DNA of 64,000 nucleotides from Candidatus Sulfidibacterium hydrothermale (GTDB lineage Bacteria > Bacteroidota > Bacteroidia > Bacteroidales > F082). A model generated the notes under the pieces. It was given only the letters and a program-made list of their open reading frames with translations, had not been told where the DNA came from and ran no database searches. Position numbers and translations under genes: made by a program. The stretch lies in NCBI RefSeq assembly GCF_020149915.1, contig NZ_CP083760.1:496001-560000 (forward strand), written 5' to 3'. The stretch's first letter is position 1. The number at the start of each line of letters is the position of its first letter. This document shows positions 18,534 through 26,254 of this stretch, in pieces.

Positions 18534-19000
18534 GAGATTCTTCACTGCGCTTCACTTCGTTTAGGATGGCAGTAAAAAACACAACTAAAACACTAAAAAT
18601 CAACCAATCACTAATACCAATGACTTTTCCCTATTCATCGGTTCATCATTCTACATTTATCATTCATCCTTCCCAATGACTAATGACCAAGTTTGAAATC
18701 CCCAAAAACAAAAGAACAAATCTCCAAAAAAATCACAAACGCTAAAGCGCAAAACCCTAAACCGCTAAAAATCAACCAATCACTAATGACCAATAACTTT
18801 TTCCCATTCACCGGTTCATCACTCAACATTTATCGTTCATCGTTTCCTAATGACCCTTTTCCTCTTAAAAATAAAACATCAAAAATCCTCCATCCTTCCA
18901 TCTTCACATCCTCCATCCAACATCCTTCACATCGAAAATCCTCCATCCTCACATCCAAACATCTTCCATTAGATTTCCGTTTCCGTAAAGAGATGTTTCT

Positions 19001-19008
19001 TACTTTTG
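19001..19008 (+). promoter_or_regulatory. -7 element of queA
   Basis: A perfect TACTTTTG 21 nt before the queA ATG, at the very edge of the repeat block. Confidence 0.6.
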
Positions 19009-19028
19009 CCCGTTTTTAAGCTTATAGC

Positions 19029-20246
19029 ATGGACGTTACCGGAATAAAAATTGATGACTATGATTATCCTTTACCGGATGAAAAAATAGCCAAATACCCG
19101 TTGGCTCAACGCGATCAGTCGAAATTACTTCTTTTAAAAGATGGTGAAATTTCCCAACGAAAATTTTCAGAAATTCCGGATTTATTGCCCTCGGACAGCT
19201 TGCTTTTATTTAACGAAACGCGGGTGATTCAGGCCCGGCTGTTGTTTCAGAAATCTACCGGTGCTCAGATAGAGATTTTTTGTTTGGAACCGGTAGAACC
19301 GGTCAATGATTTTCAGCTGGCTTTTCAGCAATCGCCACCGGTGGTGTGGAAATGCTTTGTGGGTAATGCCCGTCGCTGGAAATCAGGACCTCTCCAAACG
19401 GAGTTGACGGTGGCAAACCAGCCGGTAATTTTACAGGCTGAAGTCAAAGAAAAACTTTCCGATGCATTTCTCATTTCCTTTTCGTGGGATAAACCGGCAC
19501 TTTCTTTTGCTGATATTCTAGAAACTTCTGGCCATACGCCGTTGCCTCCTTATCTGCATCGCGAAGCTGAAGAAACCGACAAAACCCGTTATCAAACGGT
19601 TTATGCCCGGCTAAATGGTTCGGTAGCTGCGCCTACCGCCGGATTGCACTTTACAGAAAAGATCCTGCAACAGCTTGACGAAAAAGGGATTGATAAAGAC
19701 CGGTTAATTTTGCATGTGGGAGCCGGAACCTTTAAACCGGTTTCTGCCGATACCATTGGCAAACATGAAATGCATACCGAACAAATCAGGGTTTCGTTAC
19801 GAACGCTGAAACATTTGTACCGGGCTTCTGAAAAAAAGATCATTCCGGTAGGCACTACTTCCATGCGGTCGCTTGAAAGCCTCTTTTGGATGGCCCTGCG
19901 TTTGCATAAAAACCTGCCGGATCCTTTTCATGTGCAACAATGGGATCCGTATCAACTGTCTATTCCGGAAGATTTTTCATCCCGGAAAGCTTTGGATGTT
20001 TTGATTCGTTTTCTTGAAAAAGAGCAAAGCAATGAGCTGAAAGGAACGACGCAGTTGATTATTGTCCCGGGATATACTTTTCGTTATGCCCGGGGAATCG
20101 TTACCAATTTCCATCAACCGAAAAGCACGCTTTTACTTCTGGTTTCAGCGCTTATTGGTCCCCGGTGGAAAGAAGCCTACCGGTTTGCGCTGCAAAATGA
20201 TTTCCGGTTTCTGAGCTATGGCGATAGCTGTTTGTTTTTGCCCTGA
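19029..20246 (+). CDS. queA: tRNA preQ1(34) S-adenosylmethionine ribosyltransferase-isomerase
   Basis: 405 residues, slightly longer than the E. coli enzyme (about 356). Recognisable QueA segments are YDYPLPDEKIAKYPLAQRDQSKLL at the N-terminus, GHTPLPPYLHR in the middle, AAPTAGLHFTEKIL, LHVGAGTFKPV, PVGTTSMRSLES and FHQPKSTLLLLVSALIG. It transfers and isomerises the ribose of S-adenosylmethionine onto preQ1 in tRNA wobble position 34, forming epoxyqueuosine. Monocistronic, with its own -7 element. Confidence 0.95.
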   Translation: MDVTGIKIDDYDYPLPDEKIAKYPLAQRDQSKLLLLKDGEISQRKFSEIPDLLPSDSLLLFNETRVIQARLLFQKSTGAQIEIFCLEPVEPVNDFQLAFQQSPPVVWKCFVGNARRWKSGPLQTELTVANQPVILQAEVKEKLSDAFLISFSWDKPALSFADILETSGHTPLPPYLHREAEETDKTRYQTVYARLNGSVAAPTAGLHFTEKILQQLDEKGIDKDRLILHVGAGTFKPVSADTIGKHEMHTEQIRVSLRTLKHLYRASEKKIIPVGTTSMRSLESLFWMALRLHKNLPDPFHVQQWDPYQLSIPEDFSSRKALDVLIRFLEKEQSNELKGTTQLIIVPGYTFRYARGIVTNFHQPKSTLLLLVSALIGPRWKEAYRFALQNDFRFLSYGDSCLFLP

Positions 20247-20391
20247 TTTTTTACTCATCCGGTTTTATTTCTTCAAAAGCTCTAATTTTTACTGGTTTTA
20301 GTCAGTGTTGTAAATTGTTGTTAATCAGTATTAACTGATTTGATAGTGAATCGTTCACAACTACGAAAAAGAAAAAATCCTGTATAAAAAA

Positions 20392-20422
20392 TTGGGTTTG
20401 TAAAATTTCCGTTTTACTTTTG
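20392..20422 (+). promoter_or_regulatory. Promoter of the acyl-CoA synthetase gene
   Basis: TTG at 20392-20394, 20 nt spacer, perfect TACTTTTG at 20415-20422; the ATG follows at 20454. A good match to the Bacteroidota -33/-7 arrangement. Confidence 0.65.
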
Positions 20423-20453
20423 AAAGGTATATTCACTTAAAAACAATTAACCC

Positions 20454-22223
20454 ATGAAAGAAATAAGCCACGATGCGCAAAAGTTCTTTGATTTGCGTGA
20501 ATTTGTATTGAATGTTCAATCGTATGAAGAAGCGGTTGCCGGCTTTAAATGGCCCCGGATCACCAAGTTTAACTGGGCATTGGATTATTTTGATGTCATT
20601 GCGGAAGGGAATCAGAAACCGGCTCTGATTTATGCTGATGTTGAAGGAAATGACGAAACGGTTACCTACGATGATATGATGAAACGCTCAAACCGGGTGG
20701 CTAATTTTTTAAATGACCTGGGACTTGAGAAAGGGGATCGTGTGATGTTGATGATGGATACCTCTGTGGAGATTTACGAGCTCTTTTTGGGAATTATGAA
20801 AGCCGGCGGAGCGATTATTCCGGCTTCCACCCTTCTGTCTCCGGCTGATGTATCCGACCGCATTGTTCGTGGTGATGTAAAATTTGTAGTGGCGCACAGT
20901 AAATATATGGATCGTGTAGACGAAGCCGGTGAGGCTCTTTACCGGTTAAAAGGTTTGGTTTGTGTAAGGCCTGAGAAAGAAAGATGCCAGTGCGAAAACA
21001 AGGAAAATATTCCCTGCTGGGTAGATTACAACGAAAATAAAAACTACGAAGAAACGTATGAATCGAATTTTATCACTTTTTCAACAGACATTCTCTTTTT
21101 GTTTTTCACCTCCGGAACCACTTCCAAACCTAAATTGGTAATGCATCCGCATCATTATCCTGTCGGACACCTGACCACGATGTACTGGCTTGACCTGAAA
21201 CCCGACGATGTGCATTATAACATCAGTTCGCCGGGCTGGGCAAAGTTTGTATGGAGCAGCTTTATTGCCCCGTGGAATGCCGGATGTACGGCTTTTACCC
21301 TGAAATATGATCAGTTTGATCCGGACAAGGTGCTCGATGCCATGGAGAAATACAAAATTACCAGTCTTTGTGCTCCGTTGAGCGTTTGGAAACTCTTTGG
21401 CAGTCGTGATTTCTCAAAGTATAATTTTTCATTGAAAAAAATGGTGAGTGCCGGCGAACCGGTGAATCCTGAAATCAGTAAAATGGCCAAAGACCTTACC
21501 GGAGTAGAATTGCGTGAAGGTTACGGACAAACCGAAACCACAGCCATGATTGCGACTTTCCCGGGAATGAAACCGCAAGCCGGTTCCATCGGAAAAGTAG
21601 CTCCGGGTTATGAAGTGAAAATTCTCAACGCCCAGTTGGATGAAGTAGTGCCCGGACAAGACGGACAAATTTGTTGCGCTACTTATCCGGTGAAACCCAT
21701 GGGATTGTTAACAGCCTATGAAGATCAGCAACGCAACAAAGACATCTTTAAAGGCGGTTGGTACCTCACGGGCGATACGGCATACATGGACGAAGAAGGT
21801 TATGTGCATTTTGTCGGACGGGTGGACGATGTCTTTAAGAGCCTGGATTACCGGATTAGTCCTTTTGAAGTGGAAAGTGAAATTATTGAAAACCAGGCGG
21901 TACTGGAGGTCGGAGTCATTCCTACTGTAGATGATAAAGACCGGATTGTTCCCAAAGCTTTTATTGTGTTGAATCCGGAGTACACGCCCAATCGGAAGAT
22001 GGCACTGGAAATTTTCCGCTACATTCGTGACCACATGGCACCTTACAAACGTCCCCGCTCCATCGAATTTATGGATGAGTTTCCAAAAACGATCAGTTCT
22101 AAGGTAATGCGGAAAGACCTGCGGGCTTACGACGAAGAATTACGTCGCAGTGGTAAAAAAGGAAAATACGAATTCTTTGAAAAAGAATTTGCCAAAGAAC
22201 TGAATCTGAGAAGAAGAAAATAA
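20454..22223 (+). CDS. AMP-forming acyl-CoA synthetase (acetyl/medium-chain type)
   Basis: 589 residues of the ANL superfamily. Motifs in order: P-loop FFTSGTTSKPKLVMHPHH, GEPVNPEI, A5 GYGQTETTAMIATFPG, A7 YLTGDTAYMDEEGYVHFVGR, the DDVFKSLDYRISPFEVE hinge, and the C-terminal catalytic Lys region PKTISSKVMRKDLR. It activates a carboxylate with ATP to an acyl-adenylate and transfers it to CoA. The layout resembles the medium-chain/acetoacetyl group rather than long-chain FadD, but the substrate is not certain. The gene is monocistronic, between its own promoter and a strong terminator. Confidence 0.9.
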   Translation: MKEISHDAQKFFDLREFVLNVQSYEEAVAGFKWPRITKFNWALDYFDVIAEGNQKPALIYADVEGNDETVTYDDMMKRSNRVANFLNDLGLEKGDRVMLMMDTSVEIYELFLGIMKAGGAIIPASTLLSPADVSDRIVRGDVKFVVAHSKYMDRVDEAGEALYRLKGLVCVRPEKERCQCENKENIPCWVDYNENKNYEETYESNFITFSTDILFLFFTSGTTSKPKLVMHPHHYPVGHLTTMYWLDLKPDDVHYNISSPGWAKFVWSSFIAPWNAGCTAFTLKYDQFDPDKVLDAMEKYKITSLCAPLSVWKLFGSRDFSKYNFSLKKMVSAGEPVNPEISKMAKDLTGVELREGYGQTETTAMIATFPGMKPQAGSIGKVAPGYEVKILNAQLDEVVPGQDGQICCATYPVKPMGLLTAYEDQQRNKDIFKGGWYLTGDTAYMDEEGYVHFVGRVDDVFKSLDYRISPFEVESEIIENQAVLEVGVIPTVDDKDRIVPKAFIVLNPEYTPNRKMALEIFRYIRDHMAPYKRPRSIEFMDEFPKTISSKVMRKDLRAYDEELRRSGKKGKYEFFEKEFAKELNLRRRK

Positions 22224-22236
22224 TAATTTGAGTTCA

Positions 22237-22273
22237 GTATCTGCATCTTTTTTTGCGAGATGCAGATACTTTT
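22237..22273 (+). terminator. Terminator after the acyl-CoA synthetase gene
   Basis: Perfect 12-bp stem GTATCTGCATCT/AGATGCAGATAC (22237-22248 with 22258-22269), a 9-nt loop and TTTT. Confidence 0.9.
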
Positions 22274-22406
22274 CCGGTTTGAAAATCAGCTTTTCCCCAT
22301 CCTTTCTTTTTGTGTAAGTTGGGAAGAAATTCTTGTGTTTAGAATATTTCCCTTTATCGTCTCATCGAAAATGCAGAAAATAAATTTCCGGCGTGGAAAT
22401 TATATG

Positions 22407-22414
22407 TATCTTTG
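22407..22414 (+). promoter_or_regulatory. -7 element of the 22.5-kb lipoprotein gene
   Basis: A perfect TATCTTTG. The leader to the first likely ATG is about 90-110 nt. Confidence 0.5.
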
Positions 22415-22526
22415 ACATTAATATTACTTGTTAAACAAAGAGTTATAGACTAATTTGTTTGTTGTTTTAACAGACAAAAACTATATTACTAAATTTTTTA
22501 ATCTATTAATGAATAAAACAGAAAAA

Positions 22527-23168
22527 ATGAAAAAATTATTGGTTTTTGCAATGGGCTTGTTTTTGATTAGCCTGGTATTTATGGGATGTGATGATTCAGA
22601 CTCGGACAATCCGGGTAATTACATCAAACACGACAATGTATCATACGCGTTGAGCAACGGCTTTGTTTTTGATGCTTCGCAAAGTGAAAAAGATGCAAAA
22701 CTTGAAGATGGTTCTCTTGCCGTTTATCCTGTAGGACTGCTGCTGGTTTCTTCTGGCTTCACCATTTATCCTGTGGATGGAAACATTGATTCGATTTCCG
22801 GAACAGGAAGCGGGATTTTTTTTATAGCGTATTCTACCAGCTCGGATAAACTGGCTGATGGACATTATGTATTGGATTCTCTGGCTCTTGACCAATCCGG
22901 CATTTTTTTGTATGCTGATGCCGTTTTTGATTACAATGTAGCCACCGGAGATGGAATTGAAACAGAAATTAGTTCCGGAACGTTGGATGTAAAATCGGAT
23001 GGCGACGATTACGAAATTAGTTTTGATTGTAAAGGCAAAGATGGAAAATCGATTACCGGTTATTATAAAGGAAGCGTGGAATCTTATTTGTCCGCTGCGG
23101 TTCAGGTGAAAAGTTCACTTTCCCGCACGAAATCAACGGATGTGAAACAGCTTTTTGACAAAAAATAA
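22527..23168 (+). CDS. Hypothetical lipoprotein
   Basis: 213 residues from the Met just before the lipoprotein signal (MKKLLVFAMGLFLISLVF, lipobox FMGC). A Met six codons upstream (22509) is possible. After an Asp/Ser-rich linker the protein is beta-rich with no catalytic motif I recognise. DGHYVLDSLALDQSG and DYEISFDCKGKDGKSITGYYKGSV recall surface lipoproteins with a repetitive beta fold. Likely anchored in the outer membrane. It sits just upstream of the aromatic amino acid operon but has a separate promoter, and nothing links it to that pathway. Confidence 0.8.
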   Translation: MKKLLVFAMGLFLISLVFMGCDDSDSDNPGNYIKHDNVSYALSNGFVFDASQSEKDAKLEDGSLAVYPVGLLLVSSGFTIYPVDGNIDSISGTGSGIFFIAYSTSSDKLADGHYVLDSLALDQSGIFLYADAVFDYNVATGDGIETEISSGTLDVKSDGDDYEISFDCKGKDGKSITGYYKGSVESYLSAAVQVKSSLSRTKSTDVKQLFDKK

Positions 23169-23178
23169 CGCTCCATAC

Positions 23179-23208
23179 TTTGAAATAAAAAATATTTCTA
23201 TACATTTG
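23179..23208 (+). promoter_or_regulatory. Promoter of the attenuated aromatic amino acid operon
   Basis: TTTG at 23179-23182, an 18-nt spacer and a perfect -7 TACATTTG at 23201-23208. The expected start near 23215 is only about 15 nt before the leader-peptide ATG. Confidence 0.7.
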
Positions 23209-23229
23209 TCGCGTTAAAGAAAGAATACA

Positions 23230-23313
23230 ATGATTCAATTAATGTCAAACAACTTTTTTTACACCTTTTATTACTTTTATTTTAAAAGTGATACGGGGCT
23301 GTATGTGGTTTGA
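23230..23313 (+). CDS. Phe/Tyr-rich attenuator leader peptide
   Basis: 27 codons: MIQLMSNNFFYTFYYFYFK followed by SDTGLYVV and TGA. Codons 9-18 (23254-23283) contain five Phe and four Tyr in ten positions, which is extreme for any real or random peptide. It lies between a promoter and a rho-independent hairpin directly ahead of pheA. By analogy with pheL/trpL its role is to sense charged tRNA-Phe and tRNA-Tyr by ribosome stalling. It senses both amino acids, which fits an operon that makes both. No Shine-Dalgarno sequence is evident, as usual in the phylum. Confidence 0.85.
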   Translation: MIQLMSNNFFYTFYYFYFKSDTGLYVV

Positions 23314-23371
23314 CAATCAATAAAACAACAAAAACATAAAAGTCCCGGAAGTTTTTCGGGACTTTTTTTTT
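23243..23371 (+). promoter_or_regulatory. Ribosome-mediated transcription attenuator of the pheA operon
   Basis: Four pairing segments can be read. Segment 1 TGTCAAAC (23243-23250) pairs perfectly with GTTTGACA (23308-23315) in segment 2. Segment 2 CGGGGCT (23294-23300) pairs with AGTCCCG (23341-23347) with one G.U, extended by ATGT/ACAT (23303-23306 with 23334-23337): the antiterminator. Segment 3:4 AAAAGTCCCG/CGGGACTTTT (23338-23347 with 23357-23366) followed by five more T is the terminator. A ribosome stalled on the Phe/Tyr codons would mask segment 1 and free segment 2; one at the stop codon would mask segment 2. Confidence 0.85.
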
Positions 23372-23387
23372 GACAAAAAATAAAGAG

Positions 23388-24242
23388 ATGATAAAAATAG
23401 CCATGCAGGGAGTCAGGGGGGCATTTCATGAAATCGCCATCCGGAAATATTTTAATCATGATGATTATGAAGCGGTTCCCTGTGCTTCTTTTAATGAATT
23501 GTTTGATGCATTGCGCTTTCAACGGGCCAGTTATGGAATGGTAGCCATTGAAAATTCCATTGTGGGCAGTATATTGCCCAATTACACGCTTTTGCGGGAG
23601 TCGGGGTTGCGTATTCTCGGTGAAGTGTATTTGCGCATTGAGCAGCATTTGCTGGCTTTGCCCGGACAAAAAACAGAGGATATCAAAAAAGTGTATTCCC
23701 ATCCCATGGCGCTTCAGCAGTGTCGGGAATTTTTAACACCATTCCGCAGGAACGGGGTTCAGCTGGTCGATTCGGAAGATACTGCCTTGAGTGCCCGCTG
23801 GATCAGTGAAGGCAACATGAAAGGAGTGGCTGCCATTGCCAGCCGGCTGGCTGCTAAATTGTATCATCTCGATATTTTGGCCGAAGGGATCGAAACCAAC
23901 AAAATGAACTATACCCGTTTTCTTGTGGTTTCGGATGACGAAAACTACAAAAGTCACCTGGCCGGAAAAAAAATCGATAAAGCTTCGCTCTGTTTTATTT
24001 TGCCGCATCAGCAGGGACGCCTTTCTGAAGTACTTTCCGTACTCTCTTTTTATAAAATCAATCTTTCTAAGATACAATCACTTCCCATTGTGGGACAAGA
24101 ATGGGAGTATCTCTTTTATGTGGATGTTGATTTTTCAGATTTTGAAAAATATCGCCAGTCGCTGGATGCCATCCGGCCGCTTTTAAGTGAATTAACCGTT
24201 TTTGGTGAATATGAAAAAGGAGAAAAATTCTATGAAAATTGA
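23388..24242 (+). CDS. pheA: Prephenate dehydratase (monofunctional, with ACT domain)
   Basis: 284 residues from the ATG at 23388, just past the attenuator T-run; a TTG at 23370 lies inside the terminator and is unlikely. The catalytic domain starts KIAMQGVRGAFHEIAIRKYF and contains the MNYTRFLVVSDD segment with the Thr-Arg-Phe catalytic motif. A C-terminal ACT domain (about residues 195-275, SLCFILPHQQGRLSEVLSVL then KINLSKIQSLPI) should mediate Phe feedback. It converts prephenate to phenylpyruvate. There is no chorismate mutase domain; that activity is fused to the last gene of the operon. Its 3' end overlaps the next gene by 11 bp. Confidence 0.94.
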   Translation: MIKIAMQGVRGAFHEIAIRKYFNHDDYEAVPCASFNELFDALRFQRASYGMVAIENSIVGSILPNYTLLRESGLRILGEVYLRIEQHLLALPGQKTEDIKKVYSHPMALQQCREFLTPFRRNGVQLVDSEDTALSARWISEGNMKGVAAIASRLAAKLYHLDILAEGIETNKMNYTRFLVVSDDENYKSHLAGKKIDKASLCFILPHQQGRLSEVLSVLSFYKINLSKIQSLPIVGQEWEYLFYVDVDFSDFEKYRQSLDAIRPLLSELTVFGEYEKGEKFYEN

Positions 24243-25386
24243 TACAGCCAACCGGTTAAAAGTAGTCAGTGAATATTATTTTTCGCGTAAGCTGAAGGAA
24301 ATAGCCGCTTTGCGCGAAAAAGGCCAGGACATTATCAATCTGGGTATCGGAAGTCCGGATGGCGCTCCTGCTGCAGCGGTTATCGAGACGCTTGTCACCG
24401 AAAGCCGTCAGCCGGGGAATCATGCATATCAAAGCTATTCCGGAATTCCTGAATTACGACAAGCGTATGCTTCGTGGTACCAAAAATATTTCGGTGTGAA
24501 GTTGAATCCGGAGAATGAGATTTTACCGCTAATGGGTTCTAAAGAAGGAATCATGCACATCTCTATGGCTTTTTTAAATCCGGGTGACGAAGTGCTGGTT
24601 CCTAATCCGGGATATCCGGCTTATGCAGCGGTGGCCCGGTTGTTGGGTGCTACTGTGCGTTATTATCCATTGGATGAAAATAAATTTTGGCAACCCGACT
24701 GGACTGCCCTGGAGAAAACAGACCTTTCGAAAGTAAAAATCATGTGGATGAACTATCCGCATATGCCTACCGGTACCCGGGCTTCCCGTTCTCTTTTTGA
24801 ACAGGCTGTTGACTTTGGAAAGAAAAACCAAATTTTAGTGGTTAATGACAATCCGTACAGCTTTGTCCTGAACGATGAGCAGCTGAGTTTGCTAGAAGTA
24901 GAAGGAGCCAAAGAGGTGGCTTTGGAGCTAAACTCACTGAGCAAATCACACAATATGGCCGGTTGGAGACTGGGTTTGGTAGCCGGACATGCTGCGTACA
25001 TCAAAGCGGTTTTGCAGGCAAAAAGTAACATGGATTCCGGAATGTTTAAGCCGCTGCAACTGGCTGCTGTAAAGGCTTTGCAACAACCGGAGAGCTGGTA
25101 TCATGAGTTGAATGCCGTTTACCGGAAACGAAGAAAAATTGCTTTCGGGATTTTTGATGAGCTGCAATGTAGTTACAATAAACAGCAAGTGGGCATGTTT
25201 GTCTGGGCGAAAATTCCGGATACGGCCGAAAGCGGGGAACAACTGTCAGAGAAGATACTTCATGAAAATCAGGTTTTTATTACCCCCGGATTTATCTTTG
25301 GTTCTGCCGGAGAACGTTATCTGAGACTTTCTTTGTGTACGCCCGAAGAAAGACTGCTTGAAGCCAAAACAAGAATGATGAATTAG
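24232..25386 (+). CDS. PLP-dependent aminotransferase, class I/II
   Basis: 384 residues. An AAGGAG at 24217-24222 precedes the ATG at 24232, unusual for this phylum, and decides the start over the in-frame Met at 24211. PLP-fold landmarks: PNPGYPAYAAVARLLGA, WMNYPHMPTGT, VVNDNPYSFV, and the Schiff-base Lys in LNSLSKSHNMAGWRLG. Its position between prephenate dehydratase and prephenate dehydrogenase suggests transamination of phenylpyruvate and 4-hydroxyphenylpyruvate to Phe and Tyr. The fold is also like LL-diaminopimelate/aspartate aminotransferases, so specificity is inferred from context. Confidence 0.88.
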   Translation: MKIDTANRLKVVSEYYFSRKLKEIAALREKGQDIINLGIGSPDGAPAAAVIETLVTESRQPGNHAYQSYSGIPELRQAYASWYQKYFGVKLNPENEILPLMGSKEGIMHISMAFLNPGDEVLVPNPGYPAYAAVARLLGATVRYYPLDENKFWQPDWTALEKTDLSKVKIMWMNYPHMPTGTRASRSLFEQAVDFGKKNQILVVNDNPYSFVLNDEQLSLLEVEGAKEVALELNSLSKSHNMAGWRLGLVAGHAAYIKAVLQAKSNMDSGMFKPLQLAAVKALQQPESWYHELNAVYRKRRKIAFGIFDELQCSYNKQQVGMFVWAKIPDTAESGEQLSEKILHENQVFITPGFIFGSAGERYLRLSLCTPEERLLEAKTRMMN

Positions 25387-25400
25387 AAAAAAGAAAAAGA

Positions 25401-26243
25401 ATGAATGTATGTGTAGTGGGTATCGGATTAATCGGCGGGTCAATGGCCCTGGATTTGAAAAAACGTGAGTTTGCCCAAAAAGTGGTGGGTGTTGATGTGA
25501 ATCCGCAACATGCCAATATTGCCAAACTGAGCCGGTTGGTTGATGATGTGATGGAGCTGGAAGAGGCTATCCGGATTTCTGATCTGGTTATTGTGGCTAC
25601 ACCGATCAATGTAACCAAGAAGTTGTTGCCGGAAATCTTAACTCTTTGTCAGGGAACCCAAAAAGTGGTAACCGATGTGGGATCTACCAAAGCCGGTATT
25701 TTGCAAAAAATTGCCGATCATCCCAACCGGAAACAATTTGTAGCTTCTCACCCTATGGCCGGAACTGAGTTTTCCGGTCCGTTGGCTGCCATCAGCCGTT
25801 TGTTCGATTACAAAACAGCCATTATTTGCGAAAAAGAAAACAGCAGTCCGGCAGCACTCGAAATGGTAGAACAGATGTACGAAACCCTGCACATGAAAGT
25901 CATTTATATGCAGCCGCATGAACATGATGTCAGTGCTGCTTATGTTTCGCATATTTCGCATATTTCGGCTTTTGCTCTTTCGCTGGCGGTGCTTGAAAAG
26001 GAAAAAGACGAGAAGAGAATTCTTGATCTGGCCAGTGGTGGATTTGCTTCTACCGTGCGATTGGCCAAAAGTTCAGCGGAAATGTGGGTTCCTGTTTTTG
26101 ACCAAAATTCCGATTATGTTTTGGAAGTACTGGATACCTACATCCATAAACTGGAAGCTTTCCGGGAAGCTATACAAAAGAAAGATCACGACGAGATTAC
26201 CCGTTTAATTCACGAATCCAATAAAATTCAAAAAATACTTTAA
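25401..26243 (+). CDS. tyrA: Prephenate dehydrogenase
   Basis: 280 residues. N-terminal Rossmann motif VGIGLIGGSMALDL, VGVDVNP after the second strand, then VTDVGSTKAGI, HPMAGTEFSGP with the catalytic His region, and a helical C-terminal dimerisation domain (AAYVSHISHISAFALSLAVL). It oxidatively decarboxylates prephenate to 4-hydroxyphenylpyruvate. It has neither a fused chorismate mutase nor an ACT domain. It lies 14 bp after the aminotransferase and 11 bp before the DAHP synthase gene. Confidence 0.94.
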   Translation: MNVCVVGIGLIGGSMALDLKKREFAQKVVGVDVNPQHANIAKLSRLVDDVMELEEAIRISDLVIVATPINVTKKLLPEILTLCQGTQKVVTDVGSTKAGILQKIADHPNRKQFVASHPMAGTEFSGPLAAISRLFDYKTAIICEKENSSPAALEMVEQMYETLHMKVIYMQPHEHDVSAAYVSHISHISAFALSLAVLEKEKDEKRILDLASGGFASTVRLAKSSAEMWVPVFDQNSDYVLEVLDTYIHKLEAFREAIQKKDHDEITRLIHESNKIQKIL

Positions 26244-26254
26244 AATTAGTTATC

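Larger units (their letters stand above)
17935..18975. repeat. Intergenic repeat block, left copy of a long inverted repeat
   Basis: The gap 17751-19028 has no convincing gene. Beyond the terminator it is built of recurring modules: a TTTTGTCATG(T/C)TGA...AACATCTC(T)TTTAAC unit near 17935, 18245 and 18480; cat-and-aat runs such as CCAATGACTAATGACCAAG; CAACCAATCACTAATG; and ATCCTCCATCC runs near 18890-18960. About 18125-18975 reads as the imperfect reverse complement of 38225-38900, with the same order of modules. The 109-codon open frame crossing 18693-19019 is an artefact of repeat composition. Confidence 0.85.

Noticed and set aside
17935-18975. Possible CRISPR array in the repeat-rich gap
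   Set aside because: Repeats are unequal in length and spacing, have no constant direct repeat with unique spacers, and no cas gene is in the window.
18693-19019. 109-codon plus-strand open frame
   Set aside because: It lies wholly in the repeat block, its product is low-complexity (Lys/Pro/Ser/His-rich), and it overlaps the queA promoter.
23370-23387. TTG start for pheA
   Set aside because: The codon lies in the T-run of the attenuator terminator; the ATG at 23388 gives the normal PheA N-terminus.
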